From NCBI GenBank assembly GCA_029721515.1, contig CM056556.1, positions 14,404,098 to 14,468,097 of the forward strand: DNA of 64,000 bases, written 5' to 3'. The position numbers and the translations under genes were made by a program. The stretch comes from Synanceia verrucosa (taxonomy: Eukaryota > Chordata > Actinopteri > Perciformes > Synanceiidae). The stretch's first letter is position 1, and every line of letters starts with the position of its first letter. The notes under the pieces were generated by a model. That model worked only from the letters and a program-made list of their open reading frames with translations. It was not told the DNA's origin and searched no databases. This document shows positions 20,001-30,367 of the stretch, in pieces.

Positions 20001-23000
20001 GGATTGTGGTGGTTGTTCAGTGTGTCGAGAACTTTGATGATTCCTGTTAGAACCGCTGACATGAAGAAATCAAAGTAATACTCCTGTCACGTCTCTTTTT
20101 TGAATTGAAATGTTTTCAGTTGATCTTTCAAAACAGAATCATCTAATAACCTTGGGTATTTTATAATCCTTATTTTTTAGAACCCTTTTTTATGTAAAAT
20201 TCAATGCATTTCTGTTGCCTCCGTGTGGTTCTCGTGGTGACGTTTGGGCCTGCGGCTTGCAGCTAACAGTGTTAACCTGTTCACGCACAAAGAGGCGTGT
20301 GAACATGTCAGATTACAACACACAGCAACTTCATTCTCTGCACAGGTAGACATCACTCTTTTGTATCTCTGCATACAGTAGCTAATCATTCTTTCCTGCA
20401 ATATTAATGCTCTAAAGATTGTATAGAACTCACTGTAATCTAAACAAATGAAATTCTCAATGAGTGTACTGCATTGCATGCACTGCATGTATAAACCGTA
20501 TGAACCTTGGACAGATTCAAATAAAACATTGTTTGCCGGTTATGAAAATAATTTCAGATTTGTATGCGTACAGGCATGAGTGTGATCTTTTACTACATAC
20601 CTTACGGTGTGTGTGTGCACACACATACAGGCGTATACTCGCCCTCTCCGACTCACCGAGCTGTGAGCCGACGCTCCAGAACTCCTGAGGGTTGTAGTTG
20701 GAGGAGGACGTCCTTGAGCCTGCTGGGTAAATCCTGCTGAGGAACTTCTGGTTGTGCTGAACGAAATCTGCACCTAAGTAAGAGGACGCACGACATACAC
20801 AAGTCAAATGACAAAGTCCACTTTTTCAGATGTCACAATGTGATCCCTTACATTTCAGTCCAAGTGGCTGATGTATCTGAGTGTGTGATGCACTGATCTC
20901 TTTTTAATAGTGTTACTGTAGTATAATACAGAGCACGGACAAGATTGAGCTTGAGCCTCTGTGTTTTATTGATGAGTGGTTTTTATTCAAAATATTAACT
21001 GAAATGAGTCTATGAGTAAGATTGACCGTGTGTGCGTGCGTGCGTGCGTGCGTGCGTGCGTGTGTGTGTGTGTGTGGTCTGCCTTATATCCACATTGGGG
21101 TCACACACTTGATTGCAGTTGATTGGGGACGGCATGTGCAATTGGGGACAAAGTCCATGTCCCTAATTGTTCAAACCTTGATTTTGGGTCAGTGGTTAGG
21201 CTTAAGGTTATGTTTAGGCTTAGGCAATGAGTTGTTGTAGTTAGGTTTAGGGTAAGTTTTCAGGAAATCAAAGTTTGTCCCCAAAGAGAGGGTAAAATGC
21301 CTAAATACCCCAAAGGTGGCTTAAACCAACTTCTGTCTGAGAGAGTGTGTGTGTGTGTGTGTGTGTGTGTGAGATCGCACCATAGCTCTGTAGTTCCCCT
21401 GCAGGCCTCAAGCATGACAAGAGACTACATGATTTTTACAGCTCCTGCAGGGCCAAGACTGCTCGTGGTTCCATGCCAACCAGCTCATAATGTAGCTGTG
21501 TGTGTCTGGAAAGTGTCTCTCCTCCTCGGCAGGAGTACATTTCATTTCTCAGCATCACTCTTTTTTCTTCAATATGCTGCGGCACAGCGGAGCGATGACA
21601 GTTTAACTGATTATCGGTTGATTTGAACCTCGGTGGTCTCTTTCCACTTCCCCAACAACGAGTATCAGGCACATTTCTGGACGTGTGCTGTTGTACTTAA
21701 TAGTACTCCTCTGTGTCGTATATGACATGTTCGATATGCTTTCGCTATTATGGGGTTTATGGCGCCAGATATTATTGCATTTCCCATCCCTACAGAGACT
21801 CCTTTGAGCTCAATGTGATTATAAATCATGTAAATCTGCTGGGCTCATCGGAATTTGATTTTGTGATATTTGCAATTAATACTACGTATTTTTTATTGCT
21901 TCAGAAGAAGGCCTCCCCTTTTTTCATCCCACAGTTTCAACTCCATAAATAACGTGTTACCTGAGGCTTTGACCAGCTTGCGAGCTTTCCTCTCTGCCAT
22001 TGATGTGTTCTCATAGTAGTTCTGATTGTCCCTGGAGTGACTGAAGCTGATGAATTTGATAGACTTGGTGTATATGACCAGGTCGGATAAAGCTTCTGCC
22101 ACTGCCACCTTCTTCCTCTGCTCATTATATTCAGTGAGGAGAGAAAGACAAACCAAAGAGAGCTCTCACCAAATTGTAACAAGCTTCACAATTTGCCATG
22201 TACAATCAGCTCTATATAGGCTACATCTGTCACTATGTTGTAGATCTTTCCTTAAATCTATCTTATCTGACTTACTTTCATCTTTGACCCTGCCTTTCTG
22301 GGAGACCAGAACTTTGATTTGGTTGGTTGATTCTCATCTTCCTCCTCCTCATCATCATCCTCATCCTCATCTGCACTCTCCTCTGGCTCTGAATCTGCTG
22401 CGTCCTCCGTCTTAATGTGAGGCTTTAGCTTTTTGTTCTTGATGAGGATCTTATACTTCAGGTCCTGACCTCCCCAAAAATTCACACACAGAATTAACAT
22501 ATGAACAACTGCAAAGTCAAATAAACTCTGACTCATCTCTGTCCCTGCAGCCTCAAACTTAGGAAACAAACATCAAAGCATTTGCTTCGCACAAAAAAAT
22601 GCTATTCTTCAAAGAATCATTCAGTAGCCACATCCACATCAGTGCATAGACACAGCCGGGTTTGGTAAGATAATGAAGCAGCAGGTGTACTGAATCACTG
22701 ACTCACACATATGCTGCTACATTTCACTGTCTTTGCTTCAAATCTATACTCTATAGGGTTTGTTATGCAGCAGAAATAGGCTAAATTAAATAAAAAAAAT
22801 AACATTATGGTTTGGACTTGGAAGCAGCTCTGTGGTAATCCACATGGCAGGAAGTCACCCTGTAAACTTCACTGTATGTGCAGGCAAAATATGCTAAATA
22901 ATTACAGATCTGCTGACATTAACAACCCACAGGAGGCCATATAGTATGGAAATTATAAGCTTCAGAGCTTCCTTTGGCACTGCATTTTTCAGTGCTGTTA

Positions 23001-26000
23001 CAGAAAACGATGCAGTCTGGAGAGCTAGAACAAATCTTTGCTCAATATGTTGATGTAATATAGGATGTAATTAAGCCCATGTTTACGGTAAAAAGAAGTT
23101 ATAACTGATTTAAAGGCTTTGATGTAAGTGCAGTGGTACATAAGGTAATGAACAATTTGGAGAGTCACAAACTGGTTATACTGTATAACTGGCAGATGAG
23201 CACTGATTCAGTGTTCAAGTTGCTGGGGGTTAATAGTCAAGATGAAACCATTAATGCTGAGGCTCCTATCTACAGTAATTTCCCACTTCCTCACTTCCTG
23301 AGTCATAAAGATAAAGAACGATAGGGGCGAGAAAAATCTTATATGCACACTCAGGATAAAACACAACTCATTTTTCGCTCTAAATTCCAAAGCAGTAAAA
23401 GTCTGAAGCAGCCAAACTCCAACGAGATGGTGCACACTCCTCCACAGTCAGAATAAAAGTTCATCCTCCTCTTCATATTTAAAGACAGTAGTGACTGAGT
23501 CGGGATCTTTTAGGCCAGTCGCTCATCGAGGCTTGAGGCAGCCGCTTTCAGAGGAGAAGTCAGAACCAAAACAGGGTATCTAACTGAGCATCAGCTCAAG
23601 TGCCTCCACATGTTTGAAATGATGGACACTTCTCAGGATCAGCCATTTCACATCCGCTTTAGCAAAATCTCTGAGAGATTAAAGAGGCTTGTAAATGCAG
23701 AAGTCCATTTACCCCTGTATCCCAGTGGCAGAGAGAGGCACTGGAAGCCTCAGAAAGAAACTAATGAGGCCCTCTGTGACGACCAAAGGTCTCATTTTCT
23801 CCTTGTTTTACTTCGCTGTGACAAGCGATGAGGATTTATACGGACAAATACCACCATGCCGCTGCCTGTAACAGCGATTCTATGTGAAACACAGATTTTG
23901 CTTCTGAATTACCACTCAGACATTCGAGCTCTCTCCTTTTCTCAGTCTTACATTGGGACTTGGGAGGTCTCCAGTGATTGGGTGATCCAAAGGAGCTTTC
24001 AGCAGCTTTTCCCCCAGGATAGAGATGAGGTACTTGGCCATGGCCTCCTGCTGCTGCTGGGAGCAATGGTTTTCTAATGACAGGATCACAGGGTAAGCAG
24101 ACACCTGTCAAGAAATAATCACATGTTGTAAAAAACATGTTGTAAACCCTATTTCCAGCAATTAGCATCAACCCTGATGTACAGCTCTCTCTGCAGGCTC
24201 TAAATTCACACATCACAGAGAATAGCCTGAATTAAAGACACATTGCACGCAGAGATGCTATTAGAGCAAATGCAGCTAAAGCAGGAACTCCTGGAGGATA
24301 GCGGTGGGAGCCAATGCTGACTTAGATGCCCGGGGCAACACTTTGTTGTGTAACAACATACTATGAGCTGTTACCTCGAAGGCGTGTTGCTCCACAGTGG
24401 CGATGACATCCTTAAATAATATCTTGGTGGTCAGGGTGTAGCCATGGTAGACTACAGGCTCCATATCTGGCCCATCCCAGCAGTCAATCTCCAGACAGCG
24501 ACAGCCTTTCCTCAGAGCGCTGTGGCACACAAACACACACACACACAGACACTCACATGCATACAGAGATGCCATTGAGCTGTGGCAAGGCTATGATAAC
24601 CACTTATAATGCACCGTGTGAGAAATTCAAAGTGAAGGCTGAGCTATTTCCTTTTCCATGCACAAGTTAAAGCCATCATAATCACTCCCATGAATGTGTT
24701 TATATCAAATAATGCATCATTCTAATCTAATGATTCAGCTTCTTCTACCTGAGTGATCCTGGAATTGTGCTATTGAATTTCATATCTGTACATTCTTTAT
24801 ATACATACGTTTGGTCAGGTTTATGCAGTACAGAATGTGTCTTGGTTTTATAAGATATTGCTTTAATATTCTGCTTGCAGTGGACAAAAATGATATCATG
24901 TTCACAGCAGCGGCGGGGCAATGATACATTTTCTTGCAACCCTGATGCAAAGTTATATCACCCTTTTTACTCCATCCATGTTAACTGAGGAATGGTTCTG
25001 CTTGCTGGGGAAATCAGCCTTTTCTACCAGTTTATTGCTTTTTTTGTGATGGCTCTCTTGTGCTTGTGCCTTATGTGTTTTTTCAACAGCTGGATGTTGA
25101 TCTTTTCACCTCAGTTCACCACTATGTTTATTCTCTTTGGTCACAGAAACATCATGATGTTTCTGCTCCAAATTGGGCAGAACAGAGGTTGCTTTGTAGA
25201 AACACTGCTACTGTGAGCAAAATAGCACTATGTTGTTATATTGTATTGAACATCATCTGGAAGGTTTTTTGGGAAGTCAAGTTAATGATGTTTGTTTTCA
25301 TATTTTACTTAGTTTACCAACTTATTTTAAGGCCAAACATGATATATTTCCTAAACCTGTCTAAGTGGTTTTGTTGACTTTTGCTGATAGCTTCACATAC
25401 GTGTAATGTTCACACTGGTGCAAGGCTTGTTTCTGTACAGGTTTCATTTCTTGAATGTGCAGATAGGTGTATCCTATAGTGTTTGTGCTAAGCTAGGCTA
25501 ACCAAGGCCTGACTAGCTCCAACCTTCACACATTGACGTGCGAGAGGTATCAATCTTTTCATCTCTTTGACTGTCATGAAGACAAATCAAGTCTGCCAGG
25601 ACACAATTAGACAATATTTGTGGTAAATTATAATCACTCAATTGCATCTTGAAATGTGTCCATCCTTTGTAAATTGCTTTTTTCACAACATACTGTATCA
25701 GCTATAGAAACTTATATATATCCACCAATAAATACATTTTAGTTTCTTCACCCTCCCAGCTGTGAGGTAGTGGGATTTCTGAAAAGCCACTCTACTTTTG
25801 CCACTTTGTTTTCCTCTCTCTATTCATTATCTACGTAAACCAGAGCTTCCCGGTTTGGAGGCTTCCACTCTCTCAGCCGGGCCAGGGCGCTCGGCACCTT
25901 CACAGGGAACATAAATACTGCACTTCTGCTGCCATCAGCCCCTTTTATAATCACTCTTCTTGTCCCATAAAAGGACCAAGGCAATTTCACTGTGCCTCAG

Positions 26001-27936
26001 CACATGAGTGGGTCAGTGAAATGATGATAACACGCATGTAGGTCTGGAGGAGAGACTTAAGAGCGAGAGTGTATTGAGAGGCCTTTTAGATCTGTATCAG
26101 AGCCAAATTATGTTTAAATTGACTACCAGTGAGGGATTACACAAACTGGACTGCTTACCATACATAGGCATCCAGGTGGCTCTTTCCTACTAGCTGATCT
26201 CCAGTCAGGTAGGTGTTGTGTGATGAGGAGATGAAGTAGCTGGTGAGAGGCTGATCCATGCGCTGGTACACAGACGTGTGGGCCTGATCGAACACGCAGC
26301 AGTCTTTGGACTCCATGTACCTGAGGAATCCTTCAAATGTCATAGACCTGCTTTCCCTGGCTGGAAGAGGAGGAAGGAGCTGAATAACACTGTCAGTGAC
26401 AGCTGAAACCAGTATAGACATGCAACATTTGATAATTAGCACTTAACACAAAGCACAGCTGAGGCTGTTGGGAATGCCATTAATTAGTCTTGCTGGTATT
26501 CATTTGGTCATAAACTGACTTGATAGTATAAGTCAGGGGGTCACCAAAGTCATTGGAATTCATCCTTTGGGCACCATGATTGTCTGCTCAAAATTTCAAA
26601 GCAATCCATCATGCAGTTGCTGAGATATTATTACAGTCACTAGAGTAAACGAGCTGCTTCAAAATATAGCTTTAAAGGTTTCTATTATTAGCAGTATTAT
26701 TGCTATTATTATATATCCTTCTCTCGCCCTCTAAAGTTTTTCTTTGTTGTTTTCAAGGGAGAAGTTGTGTTTTCACACCTGTTTGATTGTTCTCAATGAG
26801 GACTTTTACAGATCTCAGTGAAATCTGACAGCTTTATGTTTGAAAATTCTTCTTTTTGGCTCATTGTTCCCAGTTTTCAGTTATTTTGTCCTGTTATATT
26901 TTTGGTATACTCATCTTTGTCTGTCATTCCACCTCCTGTCATTGTGTGTTGCCTCATCACCTGTCCCTCATTACCACCCTCCTTTCATTGTGTATTTAAT
27001 CAGTGTTCTCCCCTTTGCCAGTTCATCTTCTGTCTCAGTGAGCAGTCCAGGGGAAAGTTCCTTGTGCTAATTTAATCATCCTACAGCTTCTTGGTCTAAT
27101 ATCTTGTCTGTGTTTGTTACTGTTTACCTGTGTTATAGTAAAGACATCGGACTCTGTGCGTCAGGTTGTGATGCTGAGTCCTCGTTAAAAAATGTTTCAC
27201 TGCAAAAAATATTTTTGTCTGTGCTGCTGATGATATGAATGGATGAATTCAGCGAGCATGAGATTTACTTGCAATAGGCTACAATATGTAGTATAATTAG
27301 GTCTATGTTACTAGTGCTAGAAAAGCCCAAACTGCTCCTCAAAACCCTCTCATACAGAAAGATTGATAGCATAAAGCGTGAGCATAAAGTGTGAGAACAG
27401 ACTAGTCATGAGCCTTGTGTTGTTGTTTTCCCTGTTTTGCTGTTTACTGTGAATTAGCCGGCAGTACACTGAGCCCTAGACAACATCTGGTCTACTAGTC
27501 CACTGACGTGCCTGACTCTACCATTTTCCTTCTGTCATTTCAGCCCTGCTGCTTCCAGGCTTACAGCAAATCACTTTGTCAGCCTGGCACCACTGGAGCT
27601 TAAGCCTTGGCTTCTGTTTTAACTAAATTAGCATCATTACGTGACAAAGTCTTACTTCTTCAAAGAGTAGAGTTTTTTTTTTACCTATAGTAATGAGCAG
27701 CAAGCAGTCTGACATGGTACTCAACTCTCCCTTCACTTACCTGTCTCTTCAATCTCATATCTATCAATCAAACTCTCTGCCGTCTCCTCATTTGCTGTGA
27801 GCTCCATCTGCTCTTTGTGGAGGAACCGGAGGAGAGCGCAGGCAGGCAAAATGGTCTGCCCTAAGGCGTAGAGTTGGTGCAGATGCTGGATTTCAGCTCT
27901 CCTCGAGTAGGGGGCCTTGCCTCTCTTCATCTTGCC
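14542..27936 (-). CDS. plcz1: plcz1: phosphoinositide phospholipase C zeta (5' end of gene not found)
   Basis: Hydrolyses PIP2 to IP3 and diacylglycerol; in mammals the sperm factor that starts egg calcium oscillations. Eleven exons (in gene order 27936-27741, 26360-26159, 24519-24375, 24104-23952, 22464-22276, 22117-21961, 20773-20657, 18934-18762, 17097-16971, 15028-14879, 14624-14542) join in frame to 563 residues plus TAA. Order: EF-hand lobe, X, acidic linker, Y, C2. No PH domain is visible, as in the zeta type, and the C-terminus ends directly after C2. Orthology rests on this architecture, close match of Y and C2 to PLC zeta, and conserved position between pik3c2g and plekha5. A delta-type PLC is the main alternative. 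The N-terminal 80 or so residues expected for the first EF hands were not located. Confidence 0.85.
15423..15535 (+). repeat. Dispersed repeat of the GCATGTTAACATGCTGACATTTG family, copy 1
   Basis: CATATGCTAACCTGTT through TAGCATGTTAACATGCTGAC to TTAGCACTAAACACAAAACA. The same phrases recur at 16690-16770 and 26432-26650. Located in a plcz1 intron. Confidence 0.55.
15668..15695 (+). repeat. GAT trinucleotide microsatellite
   Basis: Eight to nine GAT units in a plcz1 intron. Confidence 0.9.
16029..16056 (+). repeat. Poly(A) tract of 28 bp
   Basis: Uninterrupted A run in a plcz1 intron; possibly the tail of a retroposed element, though no body was recognised. Confidence 0.85.
16505..16770 (+). 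repeat. Dispersed repeat, same family, copy 2
   Basis: CTTGTGCCACCATGAGG, then GTGGATGGATTACCATCC, and at the right GCTAATTAGCAAATGTTAGC, ATTGCCACTGTGAGCATGTT. These are phrases of a common teleost dispersed repeat, here diverged and with an AT-rich internal part. Confidence 0.5.
18762..22117 (-). CDS. plcz1: plcz1 exons for the Y half of the catalytic barrel
   Basis: Exons 22117-21961, 20773-20657 and 18934-18762. They read VAEALSDLVIYTKSIKFISF, then HNQKFLSRIYPAGSRTSSSN and YNPQEFWSVGSQL, then VALNFQSLGLPMDLNDGRF and NGGCGYVLKPAVL. These are the diagnostic Y-domain blocks: the Ser-Arg-Tyr/Ile-Tyr-Pro motif with the substrate-binding arginine, NPQxFWxxGxQ-V-ALNFQ, and G-x-GYxLKP. The exon joins were checked by phase (CTC G / TG GCT). 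Confidence 0.92.
21026..21078 (+). repeat. GTGC/GT microsatellite
   Basis: Runs of TGCG followed by pure GT, about 50 bp, in a plcz1 intron, directly beside the repeat at 21079-21295. Confidence 0.9.
21079..21295 (+). repeat. Dispersed repeat with GGTTAG-like core
   Basis: GGGGACAAAGTCC, then GTCAGTGGTTAGGCTTAAGG, TTAGGTTTAGGGTAAG and AAGTTTGTCCCCAAAG. The outer GGGGACAAA / TTTGTCCCC are inverted to each other. Such GT-microsatellite-linked repeats are frequent in teleosts. The GGTTAGG steps resemble telomeric repeats but are too degenerate to be a true interstitial telomere. Confidence 0.5.
21342..21372 (+). repeat. GT microsatellite
   Basis: About fifteen GT units in a plcz1 intron. Confidence 0.9.
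22276..22464 (-). CDS. plcz1: plcz1 exon for the X-Y linker, unusually acidic
   Basis: Begins DLKYKILIKNKKLKPH, the end of the X domain (compare F/Y-K-I-L-x-K-N-K-K in PLC delta and zeta). A run of about 30 residues dominated by Asp and Glu follows (ADEDEDDDEEEEDENQ at its core), then a short basic end KSKFWSPRKAGSKMK. Mammalian PLC zeta has a basic linker thought to bind PIP2 (family knowledge), whereas acidic linkers occlude the active site in PLC delta and beta. The exon is 63 codons, phase 0 at both ends. Confidence 0.88.
23952..26360 (-). CDS. plcz1: plcz1 exons for the X half of the catalytic barrel
   Basis: Exons 26360-26159, 24519-24375 and 24104-23952. The first carries SMTFEGFLRYMESKDC and then YFISSSHNTYLTGDQLVG, with the first catalytic histidine. 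The second carries KGCRCLEIDCWDG and EPVVYHGYTLTTKILFKDVI, with the calcium-binding glutamate and aspartate and the second active-site histidine (VYHGYT). The third carries YPVILSLENHCSQQQQEAMA, with the metal-binding glutamate, and ends PLDHPITGDLPSPN. All residues known to be needed for catalysis in PLC X domains appear intact. Confidence 0.92.
25470..25585 (+). repeat. Fragment of a dispersed teleost repeat (GCTAAGCTAGGCTAACC type)
   Basis: TGTGCTAAGCTAGGCTAACC, then AGCTCCAACCTTCACACATT and GAGAGGTATCAATCTTTTCA, matching by memory a very common teleost repeat (GCTAAGCTAAGCTAACC ... GTATCAATCTTCTCATC). Lies in the plcz1 intron between the first two X-domain exons. Confidence 0.5.
26432..26655 (+). 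repeat. Dispersed repeat, same family as 15423 and 16505, copy 3
   Basis: ATTAGCACTTAACACAAAGC, AGCTGAGGCTGTTGGGAATG, then CACCAAAGTCATTGGAATTC, ATCCTTTGGGCACCATGATT and GCTGAGATATT. This is the best-preserved copy of the family in the window. It starts about 70 bp upstream of the plcz1 26159-26360 exon on the coding strand. Confidence 0.6.
26745..26885 (+). repeat. Unnamed dispersed repeat, copy A
   Basis: TTTTACAGATCTCAGTGAAA, TGACAGCTTTATGTTTGAAA and TTTTTGGCTCATTGTTCC recur, diverged, at 30130-30265 in the same orientation. Not recognised as a named family. Confidence 0.6.
27741..27936 (-). CDS. plcz1: plcz1 exon for the second EF-hand lobe (first exon recognised)
   Basis: Reads RRAEIQHLHQLYALGQTILP, then ALLRFLHKEQMELTANEET, then SLIDRYEIEE, the pattern of the last EF-hand segment of PLC delta and zeta (E-I, FL-x-x-EQ, I-x-x-YE). 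It ends GAGACAG before gtaagt. The 5' boundary is uncertain. I placed it after tgtgtgcag, giving GKMKRGKAPYS before the conserved part, but the tract before that acceptor is poor in pyrimidines. The methionine at GKM could instead be a start codon in a 5' exon, in which case the protein would lack the first EF hands. Confidence 0.75.
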
Positions 27937-28734
27937 CTGCACACAGTCATTATATAGCCTCTTAATCCCTTGTGGTCAATACCAGGAAGTTACTCTCAAG
28001 TTTCTTTGTGAAACCTTTCAACTTTTATGAAATCAACATGCAACTCTGTGTAGCGTATGTGGCTACTAATAATTTATTGAATGCATGTGTTTGTGTGTCA
28101 TGCCGAATTTCCATCACAAAGGACGAAAGTGTGTGAATTTAGTTCCTTTTAATACTTCAAATTATTCTTTATCATGTCATCTTTTAGATGACACGTGTTT
28201 CAAAGACACAGCACATCAGTTGCTCTCTAAAAATATACAGGAAATAGTGAATGAAATGTCAACTCAGAGACGTATCCCAGCTTTTACCTGAGCTCACTGT
28301 TGAAATACCACTTTTTCAAACTCAGCATGAGAGAGAATAAAAGAAAAGTCAGGGTCTACACTCTGCACAAAGTTCTCCCATCCTCACACGCTGCACCCCC
28401 ATCCTCTCCTCCCTGTATCTCTTATAACCATCAAATCTTAAGACAACGTCTGTGTGACTTTCTCATTGAAGTCCCTCTCCTCTCCTTGTCATTCCTCTCC
28501 ATCAGTGAGACCAAAGTGTCTGTGACTTTCCCTGGCTTTGTGAGTGTCTCTCTCCCATCCATACCTTTCATCTCTCTGTTCTGCAGCCCTTGACACTTCA
28601 GACATACGTCTAAGCCTGTGTTATCACTGGGAACCCTACAGTGGGACCGGCCTCCTGTTGCATCTGTCGCCTCAGTGTGAGCAATGCAAAGTAACCAGCT
28701 CTGCTCTCATCTTCATTAACCTTTTAAGCACCTG

Positions 28735-29516
28735 CAGCAGTAACTAGTTACCTTGAAAAAGTAATTAGTTATAGTTACTAGTTACTTCCCCCAAAAAGTA
28801 ACTGAGCCACTCCACTATAAAAATAACCAGTTACAAGGTAAAGTAACTATTATGTTCCCTTTTTTAAATTTACAGCAAAAATGTCAAAGATTTTTTTTTC
28901 AGAGCAGGTTTCAGGTTTCACAAGCCATGTGCATGAGTAGAACAGCAAAGAGGTTTTAATATTTACTGCACCTCAAGAGATTACAACTGTACTAAAAGTA
29001 TTTTTTTTTTCATCAGAAAAGTAATCAGTTTAAATTTGGCCACTAGTTCAGTAGAAACGTGTGCTCACTGTTGACTGCGCTCCAGTCTGTCTCCTCTCAC
29101 TAATTCCTGGTTCATAAATGAGCCGCTCTTTGTTTTGTAGTGTTCATATGATGCTTACAGTGATCACTGAGGCTGAAATCTTCACAGATAGCAGAAGAGG
29201 CTTTGTTCTAGTGTTTGGAAAGCAATATGTCCATAAATTCATCATTATTGTCACTCATATTTACAGTGAAATACAGAAAAAAATGCCGCGGACATTTTCT
29301 TTATTCCACGTTTAATAAATGAGGTTCTTCAATAAATATTGTCAAATCGGATGACAGCTTCAATGAGTAGTTCAGTAACGCGGAGTAACGGCATATTGGT
29401 AACAGTAACGGCGTTGTAACGATAGAAAAAGTAATTAGTTAGATTACCCGTTACTGAAAAAAGTAGCGCCCTTAGTAACGGCGTTTATTTTAACGCCGTT
29501 ATTCCCATCACTGCTG
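28735..29516. mobile_element. 780-bp element with GTAACTAGTTAC / GTAACGGCG ends
   Basis: The left part repeats GTAACTAGTTACTT and AAGTAATTAGTTATAG. The right part carries GTAACGGCGTTGTAACG, TAGATTACCCGTTACTG and TTTTAACGCCGTTATTCCC. The extreme ends CAGCAGT and ACTGCTG are inverted, but no target-site duplication is evident. I recognise the style of a common teleost nonautonomous DNA transposon, probably hAT-like, without being able to name it. Internal sequence looks non-coding. Confidence 0.55.
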
Positions 29517-29732
29517 GCTATTAATCCAAGAAAAGTCAATGATCTTACATAAAGACCAAGCTAAACCCTCCTCATACTGACTCCACTGATAACTGCCAGG
29601 AAGCCACTTGTCACAGAGGAGGAGGGAATTAGCCAGATGCAACTCCAGTGGGACTGAGTCAAGTGATAAACAGCCTACCTGAGATACTGATGGTCTTGTG
29701 AGCCTCTATGGTACAGATATTTGGGAACAGGA

Positions 29733-29749
29733 TGTAAAAAAAAAAAAAA
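29733..29749 (+). repeat. Poly(A) tract
   Basis: About 17 A in a row; no recognised repeat body upstream. Confidence 0.8.
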
Positions 29750-30129
29750 AATTCAAAACAATCTGATTTTTCAGCCGGTTTCTGGGGGAGTACACAAAGT
29801 TGTTGCCATAGTAACATAACATTCTGAATCTAAGGACATGTTGTGAAGCTCCTGTACAGCAGAGAGATTAAAACTCACTCTCTGTCTGTCTCCTCTAGTT
29901 ATTTCAGATAAGACTGGTGGACTTGGTAACATGCAGACAGAATAGAGTATGTGAAGAAAGAACCTTTGTCTTCATGGGCCAGTCTGGTGAAAATGCTGTT
30001 TGGGATGCGTGAAGCGTCTTTTCCTTTAAATTTATTTGACCGAGTCATTATATCTTAGGGCGATTAGAAATGTAAACCTATAATACAACACATTACTCAA
30101 GCATGTATAGCAATCCAGTCAACATGCAT

Positions 30130-30265
30130 TCGTTATTTCCACTACAGAAGTTTTGTTTTCAGACCTATTTGATTTATCCTCCAAAATTATTTTTACAGAT
30201 CTCAGTGAAATTTGACAGATTTATGCTTGAAACCTCTACATTTTGGCTCATAATGCCTAAATTGA
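30130..30265 (+). repeat. Unnamed dispersed repeat, copy B
   Basis: TTTTTACAGATCTCAGTGAA, TTGACAGATTTATGCTTGAA and ATTTTGGCTCATAATGCC match copy A at 26745-26885. Confidence 0.6.
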
Positions 30266-30367
30266 GAAGTGTAAAAGCTCAATTCTGCCATTTTCAATAT
30301 TTTGCAACATTTTTGTCAGCTTCCATATCCAGAATAATTACTTTAATGTGGTGGTTAGCCAAAGGGC

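Noticed and set aside
21140..21260. Interstitial telomere (GGTTAGG-like steps)
   Set aside because: Steps are irregular (GGTTAGGCTTAAGG) and belong to a dispersed repeat next to a GT microsatellite.
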